Positions 42,239 to 50,949 of a DNA stretch of 64,000 nucleotides are shown here, in pieces. Position 1 is the stretch's first letter. Every line of letters begins with the position of its first letter. The stretch is from JAEUMG01 sp046349315 (GTDB lineage Bacteria > Pseudomonadota > Alphaproteobacteria > Rhizobiales > Aestuariivirgaceae). The stretch is from assembly GCA_046349315.1 (NCBI GenBank), contig JAXMCQ010000019.1:53560-117559 (forward strand), given 5' to 3'. The position numbers and the translations under genes are program-made. Under the pieces are notes generated by a model. That model had not been told where the DNA came from, ran no database searches, and saw only the letters and a list, made by a program, of their open reading frames with translations.

Positions 42239-42979
42239 ATGCCTAAGAGGGAAAAAGGGACATTGCCCATCACGCAACCGCCGAAGATCTACCCCTATAC
42301 CGCGCCAGAAAAGCTCGCGGACGGTCTCTGGGTAATACGCGGCAACCTCTCTTACCCGCTTCACCGCAACATGGTGATCTTGCGGCTCGCGAGCGGCGAG
42401 CTGGTACTGCATAGCGTCATTGCGATGGAGGAATCAGGCCTCAAGGCTCTCGAAGCGCTGGGGACGCCGGCCTATGCCATCGTACCGAGCATCCTTCACG
42501 TCATGGACGCCCCGTTTTACAAGCAGCGCTATCCTGCCATGAAGCAGCTCGCGCCTTCAGCGGCGATGGAAGAGATCGGCAGGGTTGTGTCTCTCGACGG
42601 CTCGGTTGAAGATGTCCTGCCGTCGCTGGGTTTCAAACTTCACAAGGCGCCGGGCACGAAGATAGCGGAATTCGTTTATGAGTTCCCAATCCCCTCCGTG
42701 GGACGGCTCCTCATAGCCAACGACGTCTTCGGCAGCGCGCACGCTGCGGACGACACCAGGCTGCTCGGTTGGCTGATCGTCAGCCATATCGCCGTGCCAG
42801 GACATCACCTCGGCATTCCCCGCATCTATCGTTGGCGATTCATCACCGACATCGCGGAGGTAAGGAAGTTTGCAGGAGATCTTGCGACGATCCCCGACCT
42901 TCGCATCATCACCGTGTCGCATGGCGATCCCGTCCTCAAGGCTCCGGCCGAAGCGTTGCGGGCGGTTGCGGCAAGTTAG
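42239..42979 (+). CDS. DUF4336 domain-containing protein
   Basis: This 246-aa protein has the DUF4336 pattern of a metallo-beta-lactamase-like fold without the classical HxHxDH: LADGLWVIRGNLSYPLHRN, HSVIAMEESGLKALEALG, YAIVPSILHVMDAPFYKQRY and the late ITVSHGDPVLK. The start is uncertain: ATG 42239 gives the product above, and a TTG at 42263 has a similar purine-rich leader. The frame also opens upstream through the tRNA, which is not coding. It is followed after 11 bp by a small secreted-protein gene, a likely partner. Confidence 0.82.
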   Translation: MPKREKGTLPITQPPKIYPYTAPEKLADGLWVIRGNLSYPLHRNMVILRLASGELVLHSVIAMEESGLKALEALGTPAYAIVPSILHVMDAPFYKQRYPAMKQLAPSAAMEEIGRVVSLDGSVEDVLPSLGFKLHKAPGTKIAEFVYEFPIPSVGRLLIANDVFGSAHAADDTRLLGWLIVSHIAVPGHHLGIPRIYRWRFITDIAEVRKFAGDLATIPDLRIITVSHGDPVLKAPAEALRAVAAS

Positions 42980-42990
42980 GAGGGAAAACA

Positions 42991-43410
42991 ATGCTGAAAC
43001 AGACTTTGCTTGCCGTTTCTTTCTTCTGTGTCGCAGCAGCGATTCCGGCTTCTGCAATTGCAGCCGGAGCCGCACCGCCCGGATTGGAGAAGATGCGCAA
43101 AGCGTTCAGCGTTGCGGTTGCCAAGCAGGACGTCAAAGGCGTAGCCGCAATGACACAGTTCCCCTTGGCCTTCAGCGGTTACGAACATCCCGACAAAGTC
43201 ACTGCCGCACAATTTGCGGATGAATTTCAGGGGTTGTTCGGCGGCGGCGACGCACAGATCGTGAAGTGCCTAGCCAAGGGAAAACTGGCAACCGCAGAAA
43301 CGAAGTTTCCCAATAGCCCGTGGGTGATCGACTGCGATGGCAATGAGTATTATTTCGGCCAGCGTGGCGGAAAATGGAAGTTCACGGCCTATGAGAACGT
43401 CAACGAATAG
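42991..43410 (+). CDS. Small secreted protein, unknown
   Basis: The 139-aa frame has a strong GGAGGG site and a signal peptide (ending near IPASAIAAG). The mature part, LEKMRKAFSVAVAKQDVKG to a C-terminal EYYFGQRGGKWKFTAYENVN, recalls the SnoaL-like/NTF2 style of ligand-binding folds, but I cannot name a family. Two cysteines are present. It lies 11 bp after the DUF4336 gene and converges on the GFA gene. Confidence 0.75.
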   Translation: MLKQTLLAVSFFCVAAAIPASAIAAGAAPPGLEKMRKAFSVAVAKQDVKGVAAMTQFPLAFSGYEHPDKVTAAQFADEFQGLFGGGDAQIVKCLAKGKLATAETKFPNSPWVIDCDGNEYYFGQRGGKWKFTAYENVNE

Positions 43411-43439
43411 CGCGGGATAAGTCCGCGGCGTCCGCAGTC

Positions 43440-43817
43440 TCACGCGCGATCATGCTCGTATCGCTGATCGACAGGAAAGGCGGGTAGCCATCGTTCTCTA
43501 CGACAGACCCAGGTCTCGTAGGTTGGGCGGACCACATTGTCAGAGTCGAAAGCTCCAACATTGACCTCAATCTCGGATCCTCTCCTGTCGAAGACTGATG
43601 AGCCGCACACCGGACAGAAGTGGCGAGCGCCATATTGCGCCGTTTCACCCGCTACGGTGACAGCGGTGTCCGGAAACACGGCGAACATGTAGAAAATGCC
43701 GCCATACTGCTTTCGGCAGTCGCGGCAGTGACAGATGCCGACGCGGCTCGGCGCGGCCTCGATCACAAGCCTAACCTTTCCGCATAAGCACCCGCCGGTA
43801 ACGTGTTGGACTTCCAT
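43440..43817 (-). CDS. GFA/CENP-V family zinc-binding protein
   Basis: The 125-aa protein carries the cysteines of the glutathione-dependent formaldehyde-activating (GFA)/CENP-V fold: GGCLCGKVRL, CHCRDCRKQYGG and RHFCPVCGSSVF, binding structural and catalytic zinc. Most members' substrate is unknown, so a formaldehyde role should not be assumed. The start MEVQHVTGG gives the usual length; a 12-residue longer start overlaps the upstream sulfotransferase gene. Confidence 0.88.
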   Translation of the reverse strand: MEVQHVTGGCLCGKVRLVIEAAPSRVGICHCRDCRKQYGGIFYMFAVFPDTAVTVAGETAQYGARHFCPVCGSSVFDRRGSEIEVNVGAFDSDNVVRPTYETWVCRRERWLPAFPVDQRYEHDRA

Positions 43818-43828
43818 TTTAGCAAACT

Positions 43829-45364
43829 TCAGCTCTGCTGAAGCCCCTTCCATGCGCTTAGATACTTTTCATAATTCTTCCAGCGACCGACCGAACTTGT
43901 ATAGAGCTTGCTGCGAACTTGCTGATAGCTCGCGGTTCGCACGGGGCGCGACGACTTGTCGAATTCCAGGCAGCGTTGATCAAATGGAAGATCGCAGTAG
44001 TCGAGTACGCCCCGCACGCCACTTTCCGGATCCTGCAGTAGCGCCTCATAGCTCTGCACGTATATCTTTCCCGGGAGCACCTCGTTCCAATATGCCATGA
44101 GTTCGTCGAACAGCCGGTAAAACCCGGCAAGTTCTTCCATGTCGTAACAATAATGATGGTACTCGGCGAACAGACACGAATAGGCCGAAAGACAGGAGTC
44201 GAGCGGATTGCGCCGCATGCAGATGATTCGCGCATTTGGAAGCGCCATGTGGATCTCGCCAATGTAGAGCCAATTGGCGACGAGCTTGTCGACGACAAAC
44301 CGAGGCGCCGCGCCGAACGCGCCACGCACGCGAGCGAGGTACGTATCGCCAATGCTCTTCAGATCCTCGGGGCCATAGTCGCGTCGTCGCCCGACCGCGT
44401 CAGGAAACCAAAGATTTTCATCGGCGCCCTGGACTTGCGGATGGCTCGCGAGAATCTGCTCCATCAGCGTCGTGCCGGATCGGATCATGCCAACGACGAA
44501 GATCGGTGTTTCGTCGGCGATACCGGAATTGGGCACCGACTGAAGGTATTCCGGCGTGAACTGTGCCTTGATCGCTGCGATGCGCGCTTCGTCCTCCTTT
44601 AGATTATAATTAATGGCCTTGCGCTTGAGGCGGTTCCCAGTCTGCCAATAGTCGAACGCCTCATCGTAGCGGCCTGCATCGTCGCAAATACGACCGAGCG
44701 CGAACGCAACATACATGCGATCCGTTTCGCTGGTGGACGCGCTGTTGTAGAGCGCAAGCATCGGCTCAACAATCGGGTCGTCGAATTTGATTTTGATCAT
44801 CGTTCCCAGCAAGAAGTAGGGGTGCCCATTCCTGGGCTCCTGCGCGATGGCCTGGCGAAGCGCCTGTTCAGCTTCACCAACGCGACCCACGATGCTTAAA
44901 GTCACCCCTAGATTGAGCTGCGCTCGGAAATAAGCGGGGTTGACCCGGAGCGCATCGTGAAAGCTGTCGATGGCTTCCGTATAACGATTGAGAGCGCGCA
45001 GCTGAATTCCGAGATTATCGTGCGCAACGTGGAAATTTGGATCGACTGCGATTGCCCGTCGTGTCAGCTCCAAGGATCTTTGAGGCTGGCTTCTTCCAAG
45101 ATGATAGCCAAGATTGATCAGCGCATTGCGATGTCGAGGGTTGATCCGGATCGCCGTTTCATAGGCATTGATCGCCTCGTGAATTCGGCCCGATGCAGCA
45201 ATCAGTCGCGCGAGATCATACCACGCCTCGGGGTGTCCGGGTTCTCTTGCAAGCGCGCGACGGTAACCGGCTTCCGCCTCGGCAAATCGACCTTCTCGAT
45301 GGGCTTTGGATGCCGCGGAATATTCCGCATTCACTTCGGTCAAACCCTTGAGATCATCGTTCAT
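43829..45364 (-). CDS. TPR-repeat sulfotransferase
   Basis: The 511-aa protein has about five TPR repeats (about residues 10-190, with units such as AWYDLARLIAASGRIHEAIN). A sulfotransferase domain follows: FVVGMIRSGTTLMEQILASH is the 5'-phosphosulfate loop, and RRNPLDSCLSAYSC the 3'-phosphate site for PAPS. The enzyme transfers sulfate to an unknown acceptor; TPR-sulfotransferase fusions often act on proteins or glycans. The start MNDDLKG overlaps the upstream sulfotransferase gene by 11 bp. A much longer frame upstream is a shadow of that gene. Confidence 0.88.
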   Translation of the reverse strand: MNDDLKGLTEVNAEYSAASKAHREGRFAEAEAGYRRALAREPGHPEAWYDLARLIAASGRIHEAINAYETAIRINPRHRNALINLGYHLGRSQPQRSLELTRRAIAVDPNFHVAHDNLGIQLRALNRYTEAIDSFHDALRVNPAYFRAQLNLGVTLSIVGRVGEAEQALRQAIAQEPRNGHPYFLLGTMIKIKFDDPIVEPMLALYNSASTSETDRMYVAFALGRICDDAGRYDEAFDYWQTGNRLKRKAINYNLKEDEARIAAIKAQFTPEYLQSVPNSGIADETPIFVVGMIRSGTTLMEQILASHPQVQGADENLWFPDAVGRRRDYGPEDLKSIGDTYLARVRGAFGAAPRFVVDKLVANWLYIGEIHMALPNARIICMRRNPLDSCLSAYSCLFAEYHHYCYDMEELAGFYRLFDELMAYWNEVLPGKIYVQSYEALLQDPESGVRGVLDYCDLPFDQRCLEFDKSSRPVRTASYQQVRSKLYTSSVGRWKNYEKYLSAWKGLQQS

Positions 45365-46187
45365 TTGGATCGTACTTGAACGTCTCGAAGTCTTTAGCGA
45401 AGAGTTCCGCAACGATCGCGTAAGATCGATCGGAGTAGTATTGTGCGCGCTTTGAAGCGGCCGACGTCCGATGCGGCGCGTCTTCGCGAACAAGCGCCTG
45501 CTCCGTGCGCCACGGCGCAATGCGCGCCACGATCTTTGGGAAATCACTGTCGATCGTTTCGAGCCGCGCGACGAAATCATACTCGCTGATCGGCAGCACC
45601 AGATAGTCGTGCTGTGGCGACCAATGATGGTCGATATGGAGACCGCCCTCGGCGAGATAGCGGCAGAAGCACTCGAAATCGGGCACGGCGCCTGCTTCGC
45701 CCGGCCGCGCAAACTTCCGCTTCAACGGATGGTCGGGTTTGAGTTTCGGATAGCGCTTTACGACCTTGCTCAGATAAGCAGACAGCGTACGATCGTAAGG
45801 ATTGCGCGCAATCAGGAACTTCGTGAAGGCGCCCAGATCATCGACCTGCTCAAGCGTAAGTTCAGACGCATTGCGGACGAGCTTCTTCGAGTAACGCTTA
45901 TCCTCGATCCGCTCGGCAATTGCCCCGCCCTCGAAAATGTTGAGCATCGTCGAAACGAGCGATGAATTCCCGTTCTTCGGGATCCGATGATAGAGCACCT
46001 TGTGCTCCGGGATTACGACGCAGCGCAGATCGACATCGCGCAGATCCATGGCCCCCTGGTAAGGATGGCGCGTGTAGAAGGGCGACGACGCGATCCGCCT
46101 CTCTTCAAGCGACAGCAACGCCCGGCGCAGGCCTTCGGGATATCCCTTCTGAAGAAACTGCTGCTTTGCGTAACGTAAATAGGACAT
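45354..46187 (-). CDS. Sulfotransferase family 2 protein
   Basis: The 277-aa protein resembles the family-2 Golgi carbohydrate sulfotransferases: VLYHRIPKNGNSSLVSTML is the 5'-phosphosulfate loop and IARNPYDRTLSAYLS the 3'-phosphate site. It should move sulfate from PAPS to a sugar. The FAKDFETFKYD end is typical. Being paired with a TPR-sulfotransferase (11-bp overlap), it likely works in the same pathway. No glycosyltransferase or PAPS synthesis gene is close. Confidence 0.88.
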   Translation of the reverse strand: MSYLRYAKQQFLQKGYPEGLRRALLSLEERRIASSPFYTRHPYQGAMDLRDVDLRCVVIPEHKVLYHRIPKNGNSSLVSTMLNIFEGGAIAERIEDKRYSKKLVRNASELTLEQVDDLGAFTKFLIARNPYDRTLSAYLSKVVKRYPKLKPDHPLKRKFARPGEAGAVPDFECFCRYLAEGGLHIDHHWSPQHDYLVLPISEYDFVARLETIDSDFPKIVARIAPWRTEQALVREDAPHRTSAASKRAQYYSDRSYAIVAELFAKDFETFKYDPNER

Positions 46188-46232
46188 CGCGACAGACTCT
46201 ACACCAGGCGATCGTCCGGTGACCGCCTGCGC

Positions 46233-46436
46233 TCAGCCGCCCTGACCGGCAGCCTGATTTTGAATATCCCGGCAGACATTCACATTGCAGAGCCAGACGT
46301 GCCCGGTATAGCGGTTGATGACGTAAGTCCCGATCAGGCTGCCGCTTGCCACTGGAGCAAGGCTGTAGGTACCGCCAATCAAAAAGCTCGACAGGAGCAA
46401 GACAATACTCAGGACGACGACATAGATAATGTTCAT
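46233..46436 (-). CDS. Small membrane protein
   Basis: The 67-aa frame starts MNIIYVVVLSIVLLLSSFLI, a single membrane segment, then GTYSLAPVASGSLIGTYVIN and a short tail with CNVNVC, where the two cysteines could pair outside the membrane. The ATG is preceded by GGAG at good spacing; a longer start at 46532 is open but less likely. No family was recognised. It lies between the type I secretion adaptor gene and the sulfotransferases on the same strand. Confidence 0.6.
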   Translation of the reverse strand: MNIIYVVVLSIVLLLSSFLIGGTYSLAPVASGSLIGTYVINRYTGHVWLCNVNVCRDIQNQAAGQGG

Positions 46437-46546
46437 GGGACCACTCCGGGATGGGTACAGCCACGACGTAAGATCATCGATCATAGACATGAGATCAGCA
46501 CGACTCCTTCGCCGAGCCGCTTGCCTAGCCAATTGAGACGGGTTTG

Positions 46547-47848
46547 TCAGCCCTCTCGGAATGTATGGGCAATCTGGTCGGTCAGCGGCTGCAGGAAATA
46601 GCTGAGCGGCGATCTTTCCTGCGTCTGGATAAAGGCTTCCGCCGGCATGCCGGGGCGAAGCTTGTTGGCGCCAAGCAGCTTGAGCTGATCAGGCCCCAGC
46701 CTTACGCGCACCGCGAAATAGGGCGGCGTATCCTTCGATGTTTGCGTGAGGTCGGCGGCGACCTGCACAACCTCGCCCTTGATTTCGGGCGTTGTTCGCA
46801 GGTCGAATGCCGGAAACCGCACCTGCGCCATTTGGCCGAGATTGACCTGGTCGATATCCTCCGGCCGCACATGCGCGTCGATGACGAGTTCGTCGAGCTC
46901 GGGGACGATTGCCATGATGTCGGCACCGGGCGCGATCACCCCACCGATCGTATGGACAGCGAGCTGATGCACGGTTCCGGCCCGCGGGGCGCGCACTTCC
47001 ATGCGTTTCAGTTTTGCTTCCGCCGCCCCCCACCGCTCAAGGGTTTCTGCAACGCCAGCTTCCGCCTCGCGCAGATCACCCAAGGTCTTGGTGCGGGCGT
47101 CATCGTCGAGCTGGATGATCTGGAGCTTGGTTTCGCTGATCCGGCCCTTGGTTGAGGCGATCTGCGCCAGGAGTTCGCCCTCTTCGCCTTCCAGCCGCGC
47201 CCTTTCACGATCGAGCGCAAAAACGCGGTTGGCCTGGACGAGGCCCTGCTTCAACAACATCTTGAGATTGTCGAGCTCTTCCCGCACCAGCTTCGTCTGT
47301 TCCTTCTTGGAGGAAAACTGCGCGTCGAGGCCCTGGACTTCCTCTTGAAGCTGGCCAATCCGCTCGGTGAGCTGTTCGGTGCGGCCGGTTAGTGCGGCCT
47401 TTTGAACGATGAAGAGCTTGCGCTGGCCCGTAATCAGATTGGCGACGCGCTGATCTTGCTGCCGCGATTCCAGGCTATCCGGAAAGTAAACATCGCTCGC
47501 ATCGTCGCGTTCGGCAAGCAAGCGCGCCCGCTTGGCTTCGAACTCGTCCAGCATGGATTGCAGGATTCCGAGTTCGGCGCGCGTGTCAGTTTCGTCGAGT
47601 TTGATCAGCAGAGCTCCGGCCTCGACATGATCGCCCTCCTTCACCGCAATCTCCGACACGATACCGCCATCGCGATGCTGGATGCGCTTGAGATAGCTCT
47701 CGACCACGGTAACACCGGGCGCGATCACCGCCCCCTGAAGCGGCGCCATCACCACCCAGGTACCGAGCACGCCTACAAGCAGGCCAAGACCAAGAAAACC
47801 GCCAATCTGGTAGCCGCGCAATGTGCGGGCTGTGGAGGATTGGGTCAT
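46547..47848 (-). CDS. Type I secretion membrane fusion protein (HlyD family)
   Basis: The 433-aa periplasmic adaptor has one N-terminal membrane helix (about 13-35). A lipoyl-type beta-barrel follows (RIQHRDGGIVSEIAVKEGDH), then a long coiled coil (about 90-280), the second half of the barrel (VRAPRAGTVHQLAVHTIGG) and a C-terminal beta domain with GMPAEAFIQT. It links the inner-membrane ABC exporter to a TolC-like channel. The start overlaps the stop of the exporter by four bases (ATGA). It resembles PrsE-type adaptors. No TolC gene is in the window. Confidence 0.92.
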   Translation of the reverse strand: MTQSSTARTLRGYQIGGFLGLGLLVGVLGTWVVMAPLQGAVIAPGVTVVESYLKRIQHRDGGIVSEIAVKEGDHVEAGALLIKLDETDTRAELGILQSMLDEFEAKRARLLAERDDASDVYFPDSLESRQQDQRVANLITGQRKLFIVQKAALTGRTEQLTERIGQLQEEVQGLDAQFSSKKEQTKLVREELDNLKMLLKQGLVQANRVFALDRERARLEGEEGELLAQIASTKGRISETKLQIIQLDDDARTKTLGDLREAEAGVAETLERWGAAEAKLKRMEVRAPRAGTVHQLAVHTIGGVIAPGADIMAIVPELDELVIDAHVRPEDIDQVNLGQMAQVRFPAFDLRTTPEIKGEVVQVAADLTQTSKDTPPYFAVRVRLGPDQLKLLGANKLRPGMPAEAFIQTQERSPLSYFLQPLTDQIAHTFREG

Positions 47849-49593
47849 GCAGAGCCTCGTGCGTCCGTAACAACCGTTAGGCCCCCCGGCCTGCCGCCGC
47901 TATCGACCGGGCGAGCGAGCACCTTGGCGAGAATCTCATCCTTGGGTCCGAAGGCAATCACCCGCCCCTCGCCTACCACCATCAGCTTATCGAGGGATCC
48001 AATGGCACTGGGGCGATGGGCAATGACGATCACCGTGCCACCGCGTTGCCGCACTCCCGCGATAGCTCTCACCAAGGCAGTCTCGCCTGTTGCATCAAGA
48101 TTGGCATTCGGCTCATCCAGAACGACCAGACTGGGATTGCCGTAGAGCGCCCGCGCCAGACCGAGACGCTGGCGCTGGCCGGCTGAGAGGCGCCGGCCGC
48201 CCTGCCCGATCAATGTATTGTAGCCGTCCGGCATGCTCAGCACGAGAGTGTGGATATCGGCCTGCTGGGCTGCATCGACGATCGCTTTGGGATCGGGAGA
48301 CTCCTCGAAGCGCGAGATGTTTTCTGCAATCGTCCCGTCGAAGAGTTCGCTTTCCTGCGAAAGATAACCGATCGACCTGCCGAGTACATTTGGGTCCCAT
48401 TGGTCGGGTGTGGCACCATCGAGTCGCACACTGCCGCGCGTCAACGGCCAGGCGCCGACCAGCGCACGCGCCAATGTCGACTTGCCGGCGCCGGTCGGTC
48501 CGATGATGCCGAGACCATCGCCCGTCTCAAGGGTAAAGCTGACATTCCCGACAATCGGCTTTTCGACGCCCGGCACGTAGGCGGAAAGGTTCTCCACCGC
48601 GAGTTTTCCCGTGGGCCGCGGCAATTCCATGCGCGGCTTCGCCTTGGGGATCTCGCTAAGGAACAATTTGAGCCTTTGCCAGGAGCGCCGGAAGCTCTGG
48701 AACTGCGGCCACTGGCTCACCGCCGTCTCGATCGGCGCCAGCGCGCGCGCCATGATGATGCTGGCAGCAATCATGACGCCCGGCGATACCTCACGCTTGA
48801 GCGCCAGATAAGCGCCAAGCCCCAGTACCGCCGATTGGAAGACGAGCCGCAGGGTCCGCGACAGCGTCGTCAGCATTCCGCTGCGGTCGCTCGCCAGCAT
48901 ATGGCTTGCGAGCGCTTCGTCCTGCGTTCGGGCCCAGCGCTGGCGCAACCGGCCGACCATGCCGAGGATCGTTGCGACTTCGATATTGGTGCGGCACTGA
49001 TCCGCCTGCGCGCCGGCCAGTCCGATGGCTTTCTGCGCTTCGGCGGCATGCTTGCGGGTCACTTGCTCGGTCACGATCGCGATCACGGTGAGCACGACGC
49101 CGGCGACCAGCGCCAGCCACCCCAGCATGACGTGCATCGCGAATATCAGAGCGAGATAGATCGGCGCCCATGGCATGTCGAGAAAGGCGATCGGTCCATT
49201 GCCCTGCAGGAATTGCCGGATCGTTTGCAGGTCGCTCAGCGCCTCGTTGCGCTTCAGCCCGCTGCGGAACGAATGCTGTGCCGTCGCCTCGAAGACGCGG
49301 TCACGCAGGCTTTCGTCGAATATCCGCCCGACTCGTACGAGCAGCCGCGACCGGATGAAATCAAGAAAGCCGTAAAGCGCGTAAAGCACCGCCGCCAGGA
49401 TCGCCAGGGCGACGAGCGTCGGCATGCTGCCGCTGGTCAGCACGCGGTCATAGACCTGCAGCATGAAGAGCGGCCCGGTCAGCATGAGCAGGTTGGCGAA
49501 CATGCTGAAGACTGTCAGCGACACGACAGCCGAACGGCACGGCGCAAGTGCCGCGGAAAGTTCGGAATTGGCGTCGGCGCGACTATTGGCCAT
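47845..49593 (-). CDS. Type I secretion ABC transporter ATPase/permease
   Basis: The 582-aa exporter has an N-terminal membrane domain (about 25-310; PLFMLQVYDRVLTSGSMPTL is the conserved start) and an ATPase domain with GPTGAGKST, LSAGQRQRLGLARAL and LVVLDEPNANLD. There is no N-terminal C39 peptidase domain, so it is of the PrsD/AprD type that exports proteins with C-terminal signals. The ATG at 49593 was preferred to the GTG just before it. The substrate is not encoded next to it. Confidence 0.93.
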   Translation of the reverse strand: MANSRADANSELSAALAPCRSAVVSLTVFSMFANLLMLTGPLFMLQVYDRVLTSGSMPTLVALAILAAVLYALYGFLDFIRSRLLVRVGRIFDESLRDRVFEATAQHSFRSGLKRNEALSDLQTIRQFLQGNGPIAFLDMPWAPIYLALIFAMHVMLGWLALVAGVVLTVIAIVTEQVTRKHAAEAQKAIGLAGAQADQCRTNIEVATILGMVGRLRQRWARTQDEALASHMLASDRSGMLTTLSRTLRLVFQSAVLGLGAYLALKREVSPGVMIAASIIMARALAPIETAVSQWPQFQSFRRSWQRLKLFLSEIPKAKPRMELPRPTGKLAVENLSAYVPGVEKPIVGNVSFTLETGDGLGIIGPTGAGKSTLARALVGAWPLTRGSVRLDGATPDQWDPNVLGRSIGYLSQESELFDGTIAENISRFEESPDPKAIVDAAQQADIHTLVLSMPDGYNTLIGQGGRRLSAGQRQRLGLARALYGNPSLVVLDEPNANLDATGETALVRAIAGVRQRGGTVIVIAHRPSAIGSLDKLMVVGEGRVIAFGPKDEILAKVLARPVDSGGRPGGLTVVTDARGSA

Positions 49594-49719
49594 CACTTTA
49601 CGGTCCCCGGGCGATTCGCGCGGGCGGAGTCACATTCCTCATCCTAGCCCAACATTCCCCGGTGCGGAACTTAGCCGAAACCCGCTAACGGCGCCTGCTC
49701 GGTCTCCGGATAAATTCGA

Positions 49720-50805
49720 TTAAACTTTTTCGGATTGCCGGGCTCTGTTCGCGAGCTTCCCGGCCGCCCTGTTCTCCCGCACCCGCGTGCTCTCGCGTTC
49801 CATGATCTTGAAGCCGATATCAATTCGCTTGCGCTGTGGCCGTTTGCCAGAGCCGCGGATAATCTCCAGTACGATCTCAGCTGTCTTGCGCCCCATTTCG
49901 TAGCGCGGGGTTAGAACCGAGGAGAGCGAGGGATAGGCGCAAGCCGCGTATTCGAGGTCATTGAAGCCGATCATCGATATTTGCTGCGGAACCGAGATGC
50001 CAAGCCGGTGGCACTCGAACAGCGCGCCGAGCGCGAGGTCGTCGTTGCAGCAGAACACGGCTTCGATATCGGGCCGTCTTTCCACGAGGCCGCGCATGAG
50101 TTCACCGCCCAGCGCAACGGTCGAAGGATTGGGACTGCGCCCCGCAAGTCCGGTCATGTCGAGTCCCGCCTCCCGCATCGCCCGTTCATAGCCGGCAATG
50201 CGGTTATGAAGCCGCGGATCGCGCGGCGCGCCGATAATGCCGACCCGGCGATGGCCGAGTCCAATGAGGTAGCGCGTGGCGGCATACCCTGCCTCCTCAT
50301 GCGAGAGACCGATATTGATGTCGATCGGAGTCTTTGCGAGTTCCATCGTCTGCACGACGGGAATGCCGCTGCGCTTTAGGAGCTTCTTGGCGCGCGGCGT
50401 CTGATCGATACTCGAGACGATCATCGCTTCGGGATGTTGGCCGAGCAACGTGGCGATCGCCGTCTCCTCTTCTTCGGGCACGTAGCGGCTGTCGAGCACC
50501 ATGACCTGGAAGCCTTCTGGCAGCAGCAGATCATGCAGCGCGCGCAGAAAGTCGGCAAAGACACCATTGGTCAGCGAGGAGACGACGACACCGATGAGCC
50601 GCGTGCGCGAAGACGCAAGCATGCTGGCGGCACGGTTTGGCACATAGGCGAGTTCGTGGATCGCCTTTTCGATGCGCTTGCGCAATTTCGGCGTCACCAT
50701 CTCTGGGTGACGGATTGCGCGCGAGACGGTCACAGCGCTCACGCCGGCGCGCGCCGCGACGTCCGACAACCTGCTCCGCGTGCGATGTTCGTGCCGCTTG
50801 CTCAT
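49720..50805 (-). CDS. LacI-family transcriptional regulator
   Basis: The 361-aa regulator begins with the helix-turn-helix LSDVAARAGVSAVTVSRAI and the hinge NRAASMLASSRTRLIG. A periplasmic-binding-protein-like sensor domain follows (IGVVVSSLTNGVFADFLRAL, FCCNDDLALGALFECH, SMIGFNDLEYAACAYP). It is divergent from the sugar ABC transporter and likely controls it, binding the palindrome at 50823-50836. The effector is unknown but should be the transported sugar or a derivative. Confidence 0.93.
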   Translation of the reverse strand: MSKRHEHRTRSRLSDVAARAGVSAVTVSRAIRHPEMVTPKLRKRIEKAIHELAYVPNRAASMLASSRTRLIGVVVSSLTNGVFADFLRALHDLLLPEGFQVMVLDSRYVPEEEETAIATLLGQHPEAMIVSSIDQTPRAKKLLKRSGIPVVQTMELAKTPIDINIGLSHEEAGYAATRYLIGLGHRRVGIIGAPRDPRLHNRIAGYERAMREAGLDMTGLAGRSPNPSTVALGGELMRGLVERRPDIEAVFCCNDDLALGALFECHRLGISVPQQISMIGFNDLEYAACAYPSLSSVLTPRYEMGRKTAEIVLEIIRGSGKRPQRKRIDIGFKIMERESTRVRENRAAGKLANRARQSEKV

Positions 50806-50821
50806 GCCTTTTCGAAGTTAA

Positions 50822-50850
50822 TTGACAGCGCTTTCATTCACCTATACCGA
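50822..50850 (+). promoter_or_regulatory. Sugar-transporter promoter with LacI-type operator
   Basis: TTGACA (50822-50827) is a good -35 box. A -10-like TATACC lies at 50843-50848 (spacing 15), or TACCGA at 50845 (spacing 17). The 14-bp near-palindrome TGACAGCGCTTTCA (50823-50836, one mismatch between the half-sites TGACAGC/TGAAAGC) has the central GC step of LacI/GalR-family operators and covers the -35 box. Repressor bound here would block transcription of the transporter. The regulator gene itself starts 17 bp to the left. Confidence 0.65.
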
Positions 50851-50949
50851 TATCGCCGTCCGGAACCAAGAAATCTTGCGTATCGCAACTGCGAAGAAGC
50901 GCAAACCGGACAAGACGAAGCCAATCATTGGCTTTCATGGGAGGAATAC

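Noticed and set aside
45364..45712. N-terminal extension of the TPR-sulfotransferase frame
   Set aside because: The extra 116 residues lie within the upstream sulfotransferase gene in another frame and are arginine/serine-rich shadow sequence.
48250..49647. 465-residue open frame antisense to the type I exporter
   Set aside because: Composition is that of a shadow frame (arginine- and histidine-rich), with no start site or domain; the opposite strand encodes a clear ABC exporter.
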